Source of the DNA: Amyelois transitella
Lineage: Eukaryota; Arthropoda; Insecta; Lepidoptera; Pyralidae
Assembly: GCF_032362555.1 (NCBI RefSeq)
Contig: NC_083507.1
Location: 3,599,001 to 3,663,000, forward strand
Length of the DNA stretch: 64,000 bases
Reading direction: 5' to 3'
A program made the position numbers and the translations under genes. This document shows, in pieces, positions 49,100 through 61,877 of this stretch (position 1 is the stretch's first letter; each line of letters begins with the position of its first letter). The notes below the pieces were generated by a model. That model had not been told where the DNA came from, did not search any database, and worked only from the letters and a program-made list of their open reading frames with translations.

Positions 49100-52000
49100 T
49101 TTATTTAGCCCCTTGGTTTGAGAGCAAGAGAGCTTTTAAGAACAAGTAGTAAATTGTAATGTTTTGTGGAGATTTTCTTGCAACTCTGAGATGCTTTTAG
49201 TTGTAGGTAGTCTCTTTCTTCGCCGCATTACTATTCCGTAATTTTTCTGTAGCAAGAAAATTATATATGTTCGTAATAACTATTTGGTTGACTGTAATTT
49301 TTGCTTGCATCGCTAGGTTTTAACATTCTTTTTCTGTTATGAAAATCCACTAATATTACATTATGTCTCCAAAGATTTAAAGTTTGATCAATTTGACGTC
49401 GACAATTTAGAGTGCGCAGAAAATTTCAATCAGTTTTTGCCACGTTTTCGTCTAGTGACCTTAACATTGCTATAAACACCTTAACTAAAAATAAAGTTAT
49501 TTTCCCAAAACATGTGGCGATGGCAATACTCTCATCTAAATACTAAACAAAGAAAGATTCGAACACAGAATTGAAAACAGTGGTAAAAAAAAAAATTGCT
49601 GCTCGGAAATGTGGTTCTTATTCTGTAGTTGGAGAACATATTTTAGATCGGCAAAGTTTTGGGTTCAAAGAACGTACAGTACTGCGTCGTATCCGTGTGG
49701 TAGGAACTGGCTCGAGTCCAGCTTTTCCTGAAATAGCACAAAGGATCGACCTCAACTTTCGCGAAAAACTTCTGCGAAATGTCAGCGGTCGCTCGTGGAA
49801 AATTTAATGCGTCACACGCACCGCGTGGCCGCGTGCGCATGATTTGTACGTTCTATGTCCTTACATTGTTATTTTATAGCTGTTTTTTTAATAATATTTT
49901 CGGCAGAAATTAGTATAAAATATAAGATAGCTAAATGATTTACCTTGACTCAACATTTCCCAAGATAAGTTACCTAGGTAGGCAGTTTAAGTTATTATTT
50001 TTATATAATCTGTAGTGAATGTTTGATATGTATGTTATTATTATAACGTCCAACACAAGTGAGAAAACAAAGTGCTCATCACTTTTTTAAAATACAGCTA
50101 CAACAGCTAGTTCCTAAATTTATAAAATAGGAAATAGGTAAATGGAGCGTACTTTTCCTAAGCCGTAAGCACACTTCTATTCGTGGATGTAATGCAATAA
50201 ATTTCTTAACAAGAAGCAGATGTTCGGGAAACGAGGTCAAATTATAAAACCGACAGACGCAAGGTCTGCGGGCAATATCAGCTAGAATGATGAGCAGACA
50301 TAGCAAAACAAGCAAACACACAGCAAATTGACTAAAAACAGTAGAAAGTAACATTTTTGTTCTGCTAAATAGACATGTTGCAATTTTAGAAAAGATATTT
50401 ATTTGGGAAGAAGTATTTTTAACTTGCTTTCTTTCCACCTGTAGTCATAACATATTTGTAAATCTGCTCGCATGTTTTCCGGTATAAACATTATAAAGAA
50501 AAGATAAATATAAACAACAGTCGGATTTTATTAATTCTGCAGTGAATGTTTACATCTATTCGCCAAATGAACACGATCACAACAAGTTGTTTTAAAGATA
50601 CGTTCGCTTTCCATTTTCTTCGAAATCATAAATTGCGTAGTACACCGTATTATAAGTTTATTTCCATTCAAAATGAATAGATATTAATCGGGCCACGAGA
50701 CATAGGAATAAACTTTTGGCAGGAATTCAAGGTTGGGACAAACGAAATTCTACGTCTTAGTTTGGCAAATAGGACAGAAAAGTGCGTTGAACGGACGCAC
50801 TGAGGACGTCAACGGCCTAATTGACGCAATCTCAGGTGTCACGTACTGTTGCCCAACGAAGAGTTGGGCCTTGAACTTCTATCACCACGTGAGGATTAAA
50901 AAGGCACATACCTAATCACCGCTAAGCGAGAGACATAGGGCAAGTTCAAAGTTCTCCGTTTTGAATGGGCGACAATGATCAAATACTACTGATGCTTCAT
51001 TTATCTACGAAATCCAAGTCAATGAATTTTCATGGATGATGAATTTTATCCTGATGCTATCCGGAATATCCCTTTATGAAAGATTATTTATTTCCTTGTG
51101 GATGTTAAAAATCGTAAATATTTTAAAATGCAATAGATAGATATTATAAAAAACTTTTGTAGACAACGCACTCAGCAGGTAAAATAGACCCAACAGCTGA
51201 TTCAGCTGCGTCGTTACGGTCAACAATAAAACAAAATAAAAATGATAACAGTGACTCGGGCCATGAAACTCTACTTTCCTGATTTTATTTCTTGCGAAAT
51301 ACTATGCCAGCCAGTTGAGTTTAACAAGGCTGTTAATACTTATGAAGCAGAGTTTCTGAGAGAGTTATTAAAAATAAGACATTGGGAAAGCATTGAAAAG
51401 AAAGAAGTCTTTAAAGGTGAGTTGAAGTCTTTTACCTACTTATTAAAAAAAATCTGTAAAACGAGACTAATTCTTTCTAACTCCTTAAATGTAAGTAGTA
51501 TAGGTAGATAACTTTTGTTTGTCGAATTTCTTATCTTTTAATCTTCGTTCTATTTTCAAATAAAAATGTGTTTTTGAACTTAACCCACAAATAGACTGTG
51601 AAAAGTTCGATATCAATGAACTAAAATTACATAATGATAGTTGGAGAAAGTCCAATATTATCATGCACCGTGCATTAGAACGAAAACATTTTTAAATTGC
51701 TGCAATCGGGTGCGCATCGAGCGAGTCGCAATAAATTGCGATACATGCTCACTAGGTAGGTACGGCGATGGCTCAGTGAATTAGGCTGGAAAATTTAACA
51801 TGGCCCCAACCCGTCCTTTCACATTGAGCGGATCAACAATTACTCATTCAATTGATTAAATATGGCAAACAAAGCCGATCAGATAACACTTTTGACATCG
51901 CAAATCACAATGCCCTTATTGAAAAAATTGACGCGCGGTCAACTGGAAACCAGCTGGAATTGTTTATTCGAGCGCAAAACGTCCCTTTGTCGCAGGACAT

Positions 52001-52130
52001 GATGTTGATCTCAATGCATTTTCCGGGTTTTCGCGAGCCAAGATAATTGCGTAGCAGACGGAGCGAGCGAGAAGATCATTTGTTGTTGTTGTGTTCTCTC
52101 TCCCGCACCACGCTTCTTTGTTTGGTACGA
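49100..52130. other. Intergenic region, PDZD8 to LRRC20
   Basis: No firm gene. An open segment 51242-51416 that ends at a good donor may be an exon (see findings). The part just before 52131 has CT/GA-rich sequence ('ttctctctcccgc') fitting a promoter. Confidence 0.5.
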
Positions 52131-52138
52131 TATAAAGG
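52131..52138 (+). promoter_or_regulatory. TATA box of LRRC20 upstream promoter
   Basis: TATAAAGG lies about 200 bases before the start codon of exon 1a (52339) and is preceded by a CT-rich tract. Confidence 0.5.
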
Positions 52139-52338
52139 CTGGTCTTGAACGCGGCGCTCGAATTTAACAGAGTGCTGCCGTACGCCTAGGCGCATTTGCG
52201 TTTCGGAACGGTGGTAGATGACCTAAGCATACGCGATTCTTTCAACTTGTGAAAGTATTTCACTGTGAACCCGACCTTACCGTGAACTCAAGGATCGAGG
52301 AATTGTGCAGTGACTGTTGGTGATATTGAAGTGCAGTG

Positions 52339-55300
52339 ATGAGACCCCCGACGGAATACGATGGTGGCGCTCGCGTGCCGGCCGAGGCGGAGGAGCCCGT
52401 GGATGCCCGGGCGCCGGCGATGATGATCTGTGCAAGACTGGCTGGCCGAGCTATCATCAGAGTTGTAGGGAGATGTGAAGATGCTCAAGAAAATAGTCAA
52501 CTTGGTAATTATTTAAATCAAGCAATGCTTTGTTAGCATTGGTTTGTTAATAAACTAGCAACGTTAATTTCATACGGACTAGTCGCCAATATCTTTCTTA
52601 AAAATTCCTAAAGATTACGATAATAATATTTGAAGCGAGTTAGTACTTAGTTCATCTAGTTAATTATAATTTAATCTGTAACGTCATAGCAGAACTTGCC
52701 AAAATATGTCGGTCACTTGCATCGTGATCCAATAACCGACAAAAGAAAATCCGCAAAATTAACTGTTTCCGTGCATGACATCGTTCTTGCCGCAAAAAAA
52801 ATTTAGCGATTATTACCTTAAATGAACACATAATGAAGTTGCTTCTAATTAGACGGAACCTAACTAACTAATTGGGACCAATTAATCACAAAATGTACCG
52901 GTTTTCTACAGTCTTAGGAACTAGGTATCCTAGAAACATTGTTTTGTTATTTCGATATGTAATCTGTCTACGCCAATTGTTTGGTTTATCTTATCGGTCA
53001 GACGAATAACAAGAGTACCTAATAATTGGGTAAAATTACTAATTTTACCGTAATTTATCAAATTAAGCAGTAAATATATACTTTATTTAAAAAAGTAGAA
53101 ACTAAAAAAATTAAAAACACCAGTGAAATTTCTGTACCTGCTGAACTAAAAAGAAACCAAAATAAGTAGATTATCTAGGCACTTAAAATTGGCGCGAGAA
53201 TAGGTACGTCACCATAAACAATAACCAAACTTTGAATACCGATACAACAAAATTATACTAACTTGTAATAAATGAAAGGAAAACTGAAGTGAGCGCGTCG
53301 CTGACATTACCATTCAAAAAAGCATTTAACAAAATTACGAAAGAAAACTTGATTATCTAGTTAAACAGTTAATTAAATCAAAAAACTTACAAATTATTAG
53401 CAATTACTTAAATAAAGTGTTTTTATATAATTCTGTTTCGTGAAATGTATATTACAACTCTTTTGTTAATAACAACGTTACTTTACCAAACATATTATTA
53501 CGTTTTGAGGCTCTGATAAGATTTTATAAGCACCTGTTAAAAAGATAACCATATGTCGCACTTAATTTATGCATTACCTAGATCTTAGATTTGATAAAGG
53601 TACTTGAATCTTGTCCGTATTATGTCGGTAGTCGACATCCATCGACAAATTATTTATTGTTTATTAATAACAAAATATACATTTACTTATTTTAAGCTAA
53701 AGATATTGTTAGTCTACTGTCTTGTTGAACTACAAAAATTTTTATAAATAATTTACATACATGCGTATGCCTCCTGCGAAAAAGCTTTGTGATAAACGAT
53801 TAATTATGCGTGAGTGAAGCCGCGAGCATAGGCTATGTAGTTTATTAAACAAGTAACTTTCCAAATTTAAGATTGTGTGTGTTTGATTGTGATGTTGCGT
53901 TCAAATTAAACATGTTTTTGAATACCTATACTGGACCCAATACTGGATTAACTTAACACATTAAGGCGTGAATAATCGAAATTAAAAACAAGTTTTACCG
54001 ACTATGCCGTTTGAGTATTTAGAGATTTGGGTTAAATTACGTTGCCAGGTACACATATTTCTAAACATTCCTACATATAATTACGTATTTGTTCCTTACA
54101 GGGTAGACAGAGCCAACAGCCTTGAAAAGTCTATAAGGCCACAATAATTATAACTAATACATTTAAAGTACTACCTAACTACCTAAAATTAACGTTCTCT
54201 ACTGTAAGTACTAAGATTCTTTAGTTATATTAGTGACAGCAAACTATCATCTCTGCTCATTCAGTTTCTTAATTATTGCAGACCATTCCACTCACCGCAA
54301 CCACTAGCCCAGATTCCAGTTCACGGCTATTATCGAAATATATCATATCATTAGTTTCAACAAGCGTTACGTGAGTTATGGACTTCGTGATTTCCTCATT
54401 TATAATACACGCACATATATAATGGACGTTGCGTTTGCTACAGAAGCTATATTTTTTATTTCTTTTAAGTCGTATCGGCATATAATCCCGTCTGTCGCAA
54501 TAAAAAGGTAGTTAAAATCTACTAAATGAATTCCACTGCGACGATAAATCGCCGAGTAAAGTCATTATAATAATCTACCAACAAACACTCGAAACGACTT
54601 TCTGTAGAACTTTTTGTCGCATTACGCCTTGTTACGGTTGATCTCATTGAGATACCGCAAAGCAACGTTGTGCAAGTCTTGTTAAGACGCATCGTGACTT
54701 AATTTCACTAAAAAAAATTATCCCCTTCATTTCCTTGATTTTTGGGACTTTAAAGTCAAGTTAGGATCACTTTTAGTAATTTCATATGTTGAGCAATGTT
54801 TACTTTTAACTTTGTTAAGAAATATTACCAGTGTGGCCTTGTAGAGTAGTGAGATTTGTAATATAACTGTCGCATCATTGGAAAGATAATCTTGAGGGAA
54901 ATATGCCTCATTTACGCAACGCCGGAGTTTTAAATGAGTGTTCTGTTTTGTTACCTTTCGTAAACGAAGATATCGCAAAAGTTGAGAAACGTGCCGAGGT
55001 CGGCTTACTGGAGTATTGCTGGCCTTTGTTACGGGGATCAAATTTATGTGTTATAATTAATTCTTTGTTAATGAATGCGGATATTTAGCATTTGTAACTA
55101 TTAAAGTTTTATTTAAATGACTCTGTACCTACACAAAAATAGTGCATTGATGAATTATTGCTTGATGGCCTACCCAACGTAATCCTAACAAACATACATT
55201 TTTACGTAGTAGTAACTAGGAATAGTTTAAAGCTATCCGTTCCGAATAAGTTTCATTTTAGAAAACTAATGAAGTTTTCAACCTTCATAGTTTCTAAATA

Positions 55301-58300
55301 TAAAGACCATTCCCGGAAAATTATCTCGTGAGATTCCGTCATTGACCGAACCGCTTTAATATCTCGACCCGAAGTAAGGCGCAATTCCCAAAATTAGACG
55401 ACATGTTTTGGAAGGAAACCTTTTTGCGCAGTTCAATCAACTCGGACCAACCTAATTTTATCCGTTTAGAACTAAACAAACACAAATGTATACTGATCAA
55501 AGTTTCTATTGCGTGTAATCAAATATTCACGAGTCGTTTTAACAAGGTTGTTTGGATCATAAAATCATAGATAACTCGACAACTAACTATTTTCAGAGTA
55601 GGTAACCTACATTTAAAGGTAGTGTAAAATACTTGTAGGTAACTCAAAGTACAAGATATAGTGAGTAAATCAATCAATAGATTTATTTCAAAGACTTTTC
55701 CTCGGAATCCATAAGTAGCCACGGAAGATTACAATAGTCAATTGCAAACGACTTGTGTATATCACCAGAAGTAGGTGATTACAACGAACTCGCTGACATG
55801 CGGAAGACGAACGAGCAATCATTAGGTACGTTTGTGCTACATTACCGTGTTTTCGCAGACAATGACTTTGTTGTTTAGTAGTTAGCTTATACGGGTAGAA
55901 TATCTATTGTAAGATTTATAAATCGGTTGAACACAAGCCGACCTTAACTGTACAGTTTATCCATACATGGTATGAAAACAGAGGTCACTTACTTGTTCGA
56001 CGTAGTAGGCACTTGTTATACTTAGTTACTTCCTTGAAACTTGGAGACAGTGATTCAAATACGTTCTTATTGGAATACTCATAATAGGGTCAAATAAAAT
56101 GCCATACTTGAAGAAACTTGCTGAAAATGTTATTAGCTACTTAGTTATCAGCATGCTGCAGCTTTTACTCATCAGTATACTGTTACAGAATACAATTATT
56201 ATTTTTAAAAAGTACCTACTGAGATGTGTTTCTGTAATGGTCAATTTATTGTGCTTGTGTCCATGCTAGTCTGGAAGCGAAGAAAAAATATAGTGTGTGC
56301 CGGTTCCTTTTGTTCTCATGTACATATATTGCAAAAAATAAACAAGAGAAAGGCTAGGTTTTATAGGGTTTTTAAGGGCGATGGGATGGATGGGCGATGT
56401 TGCCAGTTGAATGGCTCCTAAAAATAATAGAATGAAGTAATGAACTTGCTTTTCAATGATTGAATATGTTAGAATTTGAGAAAATAAAAATTGTGATTTT
56501 TGAAAAAGTTCGTGAAGACTGAGTCAGTAGCATCTAGAACCATAAACACATTTTAAAAACTAAACGGCGTGACAGTTGTACTCAGCTGATTGTCAATGTC
56601 AAACTTAGAATGACAAAATGGCAGACAGGCGCCTTCGCTGTAGGCGCAAACTGCGCAAAGGCGCAAACCAAAACACATACAGACATTCATATTCAAAACA
56701 AAAAACGTCTTGCGAGGTAGACAAGCCAATAGTCTTGAAAGATTTATTCTATTCTTTTTTCTATTGATGACGAACCACACATCAAACCAACACAAAACAA
56801 ATGTTTGATTTGATGTTGAAATTCACAAATATTTACAATGTCCCTCCAATAATATAGTATACGATATAATCTGAATAATTACGAACTAATTTTGTAACTG
56901 TAAAGCTATAAAAAGCGTAAAAGTTTAGGTACGAGTGATGTTTAGCTGCTGGCTTTCTAAATGAATTTAAAAATAACTCATGTGCCAGCGCCAGCTCTTG
57001 AGTATGTTTCCAGTCGGAACAAAAACTTTAAAGCGTACAAACGATGGCTTTGGCCGTAACTCGCGTAGTTCTTCGATGTGAAGAAGCACAGGAATCTCAA
57101 GCACTGGGTATGTCAATTTTAAAAGCTATTACTGTCAAGTAATAATAGACCAACGTAACAAATCACTAAAAAGACGAGCTATGACGTAATCACATTTTCG
57201 TGTCTAGGTTCTATTAATAATTGTTTTGAATTCCCAGTTTCTATTACAAAGTACTGCTCCAATATTGTCTAAGAATGGGTTCATCATTTTGCTTTTATGT
57301 TATAATTTGATTGAAAATCTCTAAATTTTCACTCATGCTTTCTCACATGTAGTGCAGTGTAGTTTGTTCCGCCGCTTCTTCTACACATGCGCTTTGGAAG
57401 GAGAAGTAAACATTAGATTAAAGTTATGTGATGTCAATAAGTATTTACCATGTATCCAATTGTGAAAATATTTTTTTTCTATTTAGAATGATAACAATGA
57501 AATTAAACAAAATACCTAACCTCAAACTCTTCTTCTTTTTTTGCAGACTTATCAGAATGCCAACTGATGCAAGTACCTGATGCAGTATATCACCTGATGC
57601 GACACACGGAACTCAAGAGCTGTGATCTCAGTGGGAATGTCATCACAAAAATTCCACCAAAGTTTGCTGTCAAATTTAGTTTAATTACAGGTACATATAC
57701 ATAAACATATCTATGCATTGTTTCTATTATTTTAGTACCTATATTGTCAGTATATGATGTGTAAAGATTATATTTTCCAATATAAATTATGTAATGAATA
57801 AAAAAAATTTGGTGAATGAAACCCCTTTATACGAGGCCATCTTAAGCTCTCTTTTAGTGCATCTTGATTTACTTTACCAGTAGTTCCTGAGATAAGCGCG
57901 TTCAAACAAACAAACTCTTCAGCTTTATAATATTAGTATAGATTATTTATGGTTAAGAAACGTAATAAAAAAGGTTAAATGGTAGCAAATTATACAAATA
58001 TTTATAAATTTTCAGAGTTGAACTTATCAAACAACCAGATGGCGAGGCTGCCCGATGAGCTGTGCACCCTCGCGTGTCTCGAGCGGCTAGACATCTCCCA
58101 CAACACATTTGTGGCCCTGCCCGGCATTGCCTGCCAGTGTCCCAGCTTGCACACCTTACTGGCACATCACAACCAGATTATAGGTACATTTTTGTTTTAG
58201 AACTAGCAACCTGTCACTATTTGAATCTCAAACCATCATTAAGCCATACTACATATGTAAGCTAAACATGGCTTATCAAGACTGTTGGCTCTGTCTTCTA

Positions 58301-58756
58301 CACCAGGAATATAGATATAATAATATCTATCTTTATGAAATCAGACTTTACCCAGTCTTGCTACATAATTGTGTCCCATGAAGAATATTTTGTATAAGGG
58401 ACAACATGTAGAAACAAATTGTCTAAATAATAGAGACAAATGTATCAAAATTCATTGCATGGTTCAAAGGTGGATGAGAAGATTATGGAGGACTTTGATT
58501 TATGTAATGTTACATAAATACTATTCATAACATGAAGCCTACCAGTCTTATGCAAAAAACTATTAAGAAATTTACAATTATTGTTTCAGAGGTGGACGTC
58601 GAGAGATTAGAAAGATCTCGCGCCCTTGAGTATGTAGACCTCAGTGATAACCCCATTCCTCCCCGGACACACGACCAACTGAAGCAACTGTCGCGACCCT
58701 CAGTCTCCGTCTCGGAGAGACAAAAAGAAGACTGGGAAGAAGACCTCATGATATAG
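52339..58756 (+). CDS. LRRC20: Leucine-rich repeat-containing protein 20
   Basis: Exons 1a (52339-52504), 2 (57547-57690), 3 (58016-58183) and 4 (58590-58756) join in frame to 214 aa. Exon 1b (57044-57107) gives instead a 180-aa form. Human LRRC20 is 184 aa. The leucine-rich repeats are plain to see: 'LKSCDLSGNVITKIPPKF', 'ELNLSNNQMARLPDELCTL', 'LERLDISHNTFVALPG', 'LHTLLAHHNQI' and 'LEYVDLSDNPIPP'. The tail is acidic (KEDWEEDLMI). The biochemical role of LRRC20 is not established; such proteins usually act as binding scaffolds. There is no signal peptide or membrane segment, so it is probably cytosolic. Exon 1a adds an Ala/Pro-rich leader before a segment similar to exon 1b, so the two promoters give proteins that differ mainly in this leader. 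Confidence 0.88.
54095..54155 (-). repeat. Fragment of the main SINE family
   Basis: On the minus strand: 'gccttatagacttttcaagg' then 'ctgttggctctgtctaccct'. It lies in LRRC20 intron 1. Confidence 0.55.
56700..56745 (-). repeat. Fragment of the main SINE family
   Basis: On the minus strand: 'tctttcaagactattggctt' then 'gtctacctcgcaagac'. It is short and diverged. Confidence 0.45.
57044..57107 (+). CDS. LRRC20: Alternative first coding exon (1b) of LRRC20
   Basis: ATG at 57044 in good context (ACGATGG), 21 codons, donor GTATGT in phase 1, the same phase as exon 1a. The peptide 'AVTRVVLRCEEAQESQALG' aligns with the end of exon 1a, 'AIIRVVGRCEDAQENSQLG'. The two exons therefore share ancestry. 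It would be transcribed from a promoter just upstream, within the intron that follows exon 1a. Confidence 0.75.
57351..57445 (+). repeat. Third interspersed repeat family, copy 2
   Basis: 'gcagtgtagtttgttccgcc' plus 'gcttcttctacac', 'ctttggaaggagaagtaaac' and 'tgatgtcaataagt' align with 38930-39020. It lies in LRRC20 between exons 1b and 2. Confidence 0.55.
57810..57945 (-). repeat. Helitron-like fragment
   Basis: On the minus strand it starts 'atctatactaatattataaa' and continues 'gctgaagagtttgtttgttt' and 'ctcaggaactactgg', a common lepidopteran arrangement. It lies in LRRC20 intron 2. Confidence 0.5.
58198..58325 (+). repeat. Main SINE family, 3' half
   Basis: 'agcaacctgtcactatttga' plus 'atctcaaaccatcattaagc', 'taaacatggcttatcaagac' and 'tgttggctctgtct'. 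It begins 15 bases after the donor of LRRC20 exon 3. Confidence 0.7.
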
Positions 58757-58974
58757 AAGAACAAGCTATTTTTACCTAATCTTTGCATTCAGGGCCAGTA
58801 TAGGAGGACATTCGGTATAGCCTTAAACACAATGGCTGGCCTAAATGTGAGGCAGTATGTCAGCCTAACAATGTTACAAAAAAACTGGTCCTAACTCAGC
58901 TGTGATTTATCTCTGTGAATTGAGGACAATATCAACACAAGTGTGTAGTGAATTTGATGATTGTGCAAACTGTG

Positions 58975-58980
58975 AATAAA
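58975..58980 (+). promoter_or_regulatory. Poly(A) signal of LRRC20
   Basis: AATAAA lies about 220 bases after the stop codon and is followed by TGTTT and GTGTG sequences. Confidence 0.65.
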
Positions 58981-59860
58981 TGTTTCACAATGTGTGCTCA
59001 AAATGCGTACTTAATAAGCTTAATGAAATTATTACTTTTTAATGAGGTTCTATTTTATCATTTTATTGGATTCAATATTACTGAAAGTATGAATAGAATA
59101 AAAATTTAGTATCAATTATATAAGAATGACAATGTTTGGATGGATGCTGTTGATACATCTCACTCTATTGATTACTAGTCCATCACTTAAGTGCAATGCT
59201 TTTAGAAGTTCCAATAAGAGGAATTTATTAAGATAGTTATAATATGGGGGCAACAAATGAGGTAATTTGGTGTTATCTTGATTTTTCTACTTGAAATGAT
59301 ACTTAATGAAATTCTTGGCGTTAATTTTTCTGAATAACTTAAAGCAAAAATATTTTGCTTAATAATAAAAAAAATATTCTTATTGATTTATGAAAAATAA
59401 TGTAAATTAAGTTTTTACTTGCTATTTTATTTTAGTTGCCCAAAAAACACAAATGTGACTGACGTTCGAGTCGTCGAACATGACTACTTTTATAATCATA
59501 AGTACATTTCATAGAATTTGTATCACTAAGCGTAGAAATAAGATTTTGTGATGTGTTTTATAAGAAAATTTACTTATGAAATTGATTAAAATTTGAAAAC
59601 TACATTTAATACGATTTTATTATTTTGTGAATGTAAATTATTTTTAACCTTGGCGCTTACCTACAAGTTAGGTTTAAAGAACGATGCTTTCAAACTTAAC
59701 GGTATAAGCTAAATAGTTCCTACTTTTTTTAATTGTTCGGTACTGGTTACTTCATCAATCCAACAAAAAAAAATCATCATGTCATTCACACGTCAGAAAA
59801 ACCTGAAGGTCTAGCGTGTCGTTTGGTTAAATAAAATAAATCTAAAAGCAAAATATAAGT
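58981..59860. other. Spacer between LRRC20 and subunit k genes
   Basis: AT-rich, with no gene or clear repeat that I can support. It presumably holds the promoter of the first subunit k gene near its right end. Confidence 0.5.
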
Positions 59861-60406
59861 ATGGCAGGACATGGTGTGGAAGACGACCCGAGCCTAAAAG
59901 GCATCAGTCGATATTTCAACAGTCAAACTAATAGAGGCAGGGCTAATGTAAGTCAACTGATCTTCATGGTTTAACTCATTATATGAGAATTAATAATTTA
60001 TTCGTAACTCGTGCTCAGCCAAGAAGACTAGTGGCAAGCTCGTACTTTGCACTATAGCAGTGCCTTTCGTTGGATCTCGCCTTATCTTATGTCACGAGAC
60101 CAACTTACAACATAAACATATTACCTAAAGTCTGTTGTGGTCAGTCTTGTTGTGAAAGGGGCTAGGGCGTGTAGAAGGGGTAAATCAAATAAACATGTAC
60201 CTAACCTTGTAATCGACAATGTTGATTTCTATTCAATAGACGCAAAGTTGAGAGATTCCTTCCATTGGCACCAGGCGTTCTAATCCAGCTATTTTTCTGC
60301 TTTTGGAAATTCCAACTTTTTGTTACAGACAGCTAAAGTAACATGTGCATGCATAGCTACATACTACGTTTATAGTAAATTGTTCAAGTCAAAAAAGAAG
60401 AAATAA
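59861..60406 (+). CDS. ATPsynK: ATP synthase subunit k / DAPIT, divergent copy
   Basis: Two exons, 59861-59947 and 60329-60406, join in frame to 54 aa. The first exon keeps the family signature 'LKGISRYFNSQTNRGRAN', the equivalent of the 'KKYFNS.T..GR.N' motif of vertebrate DAPIT. The second exon encodes the membrane segment ('TCACIATYYVYSKLF') and a run of lysines. DAPIT/subunit k is a one-helix subunit of mitochondrial F1Fo ATP synthase. Compared with the copy at 62589, exon 1 is well conserved, but the membrane exon is strongly changed and has two extra cysteines. The frame and splice sites are intact, with AATAAA following at 60418, so it is likely expressed and may be tissue-restricted. 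Confidence 0.85.
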
Positions 60407-60417
60407 GTGTTATAAAT

Positions 60418-60423
60418 AATAAA
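60418..60423 (+). promoter_or_regulatory. Poly(A) signal of divergent subunit k gene
   Basis: AATAAA lies 12 bases after the stop codon. Confidence 0.55.
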
Positions 60424-60912
60424 ATGTATAAAAGTCGTCATAGATTCAGATGCAAAAGTACATAAGTAAGTACCTATTTAGGTATAACAAAAACTACCTA
60501 AATAAGTTCCCAGCTATAATGGATGAAAGTGAAAAATAAACTTACTCTTAGGGTGATATGAAAGTAAACAAAATACCGTGAGATCTGATCTCTCAACTTC
60601 ATCCTTTATGTGCCCACTATTGTTGGTAACATAAAGTAGAATACATGAGTGAGATGCAATATGTAGGTACTATACCGCATCACTAGGTCCATGCCATAGC
60701 CTTAAGGTCGCAGGTCATCATTGCTTCACATCACAAACTATAGATCTTAACGCTCGAGGGACCCTTCAACTAGAGATAGAGCGCAGCTGGATGAAATTTA
60801 TGAGGCTGTAGTTAATGCATTGGCGGCGCAAGGCTTAAACTAAATGTGGACAAGGTACCACCTATCTATGGCGAGGCCCCTCTGATGATGTAAAAAGAAG
60901 GGTTTATACATA

Positions 60913-61113
60913 GTACTAGCTTTTGCCCGCGAAACTTCGTCTGCGTGGTTTCTTTTTTCACAAAAAAAGTAGGTATATGCCTTTGTTTTCCTCAGGATCA
61001 ACTCTATCTTTGTACCAAATTTTATCATAATCGGTTCAGTGGTGTGGGTGGGTTTAGGCGTGAAAGCGTAACAAACAGACAGAGTTTACTTTCATATTAG
61101 CAGGGATAGAAAT
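60913..61113 (-). mobile_element. Non-autonomous Helitron-like element
   Basis: On the minus strand it runs from 'tatccctgctaatatgaaag' through 'tttcacgcctaaacccaccc', 'accactgaaccgattatga' and 'taaaatttggtacaaa' to 'cacgcagacgaagtttcgcg' and 'ggcaaaagctag'. The terminal CTAG agrees with the element at 21210-21421. Confidence 0.6.
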
Positions 61114-61825
61114 AGTGCGGATAAATATCATAAGTATTTTCTTATAAAAAAAACTTGTTGTCGTGTTCGTTTTATAATAATTTTTTGGGCTTTGTCGCCA
61201 GGCCCTTGTCGCGACAAGACCGACAAACCCGACGCCGCCACTGCGAGCGACCATTACTAGAAATTTTATATATATATCTCATCTATTTAAAATCGTGGTT
61301 ACGCACTTGCGGTCACTTGCGGTGAGATGTGCATGGGCTGACTGATGTCTTTAGGGTATTTGTCTGGCGCTAGTGATATCATAATAATAAGTAAATGTTT
61401 TATAATACCTATTCTGATTTTAGTGGTGTGGCGATTAGAACTTGCGTAAACTACAAAAAACAGTAACTTATCTATGTGTCTTAAATATGAAATGTATTCT
61501 GTGATACTTATGTTTTTCAGATATGGAAATCAATGCTAAGAAATTGACCATTTATTAAAATAAATGGCATGCTAAAGTATTTTTACGTTCATTCATGCAT
61601 TATGTGTCTACGTAAAAACTATAGAACCATCACATTTTAATGGGTATGTCTTCTTCCAATTTACTCATTCAATTCAACTCCAGCGATGATGGATGAAAAA
61701 ATGAAAATGGACGAATGGAACAAGGACAGGAACAAAATTAATGTTTTTGATCACATTTATTTTAAGAGTTTACTTGCTTATTTCGAATTAAATTATGATC
61801 AGTTCATTTATTTGATTTTAATAAT

Positions 61826-61877
61826 AAAAAAATATTAACATCTGTTACTTATAAGTAACAGATGTTAATATTTTTTT
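61826..61877. repeat. Perfect 52-bp palindrome
   Basis: The arms 61826-61851 and 61852-61877 are exact complements with no spacer, starting from an A run and ending in a T run. Confidence 0.95.

Noticed and set aside
49571..49807. 78-codon open frame downstream of PDZD8
   Set aside because: No family match, poly-A run inside, no supporting splice or promoter signal.
59861..60406. First subunit k copy as a pseudogene
   Set aside because: Start, both splice sites, stop and poly(A) signal are intact, and exon 1 is well conserved. Divergence alone does not show loss of function.
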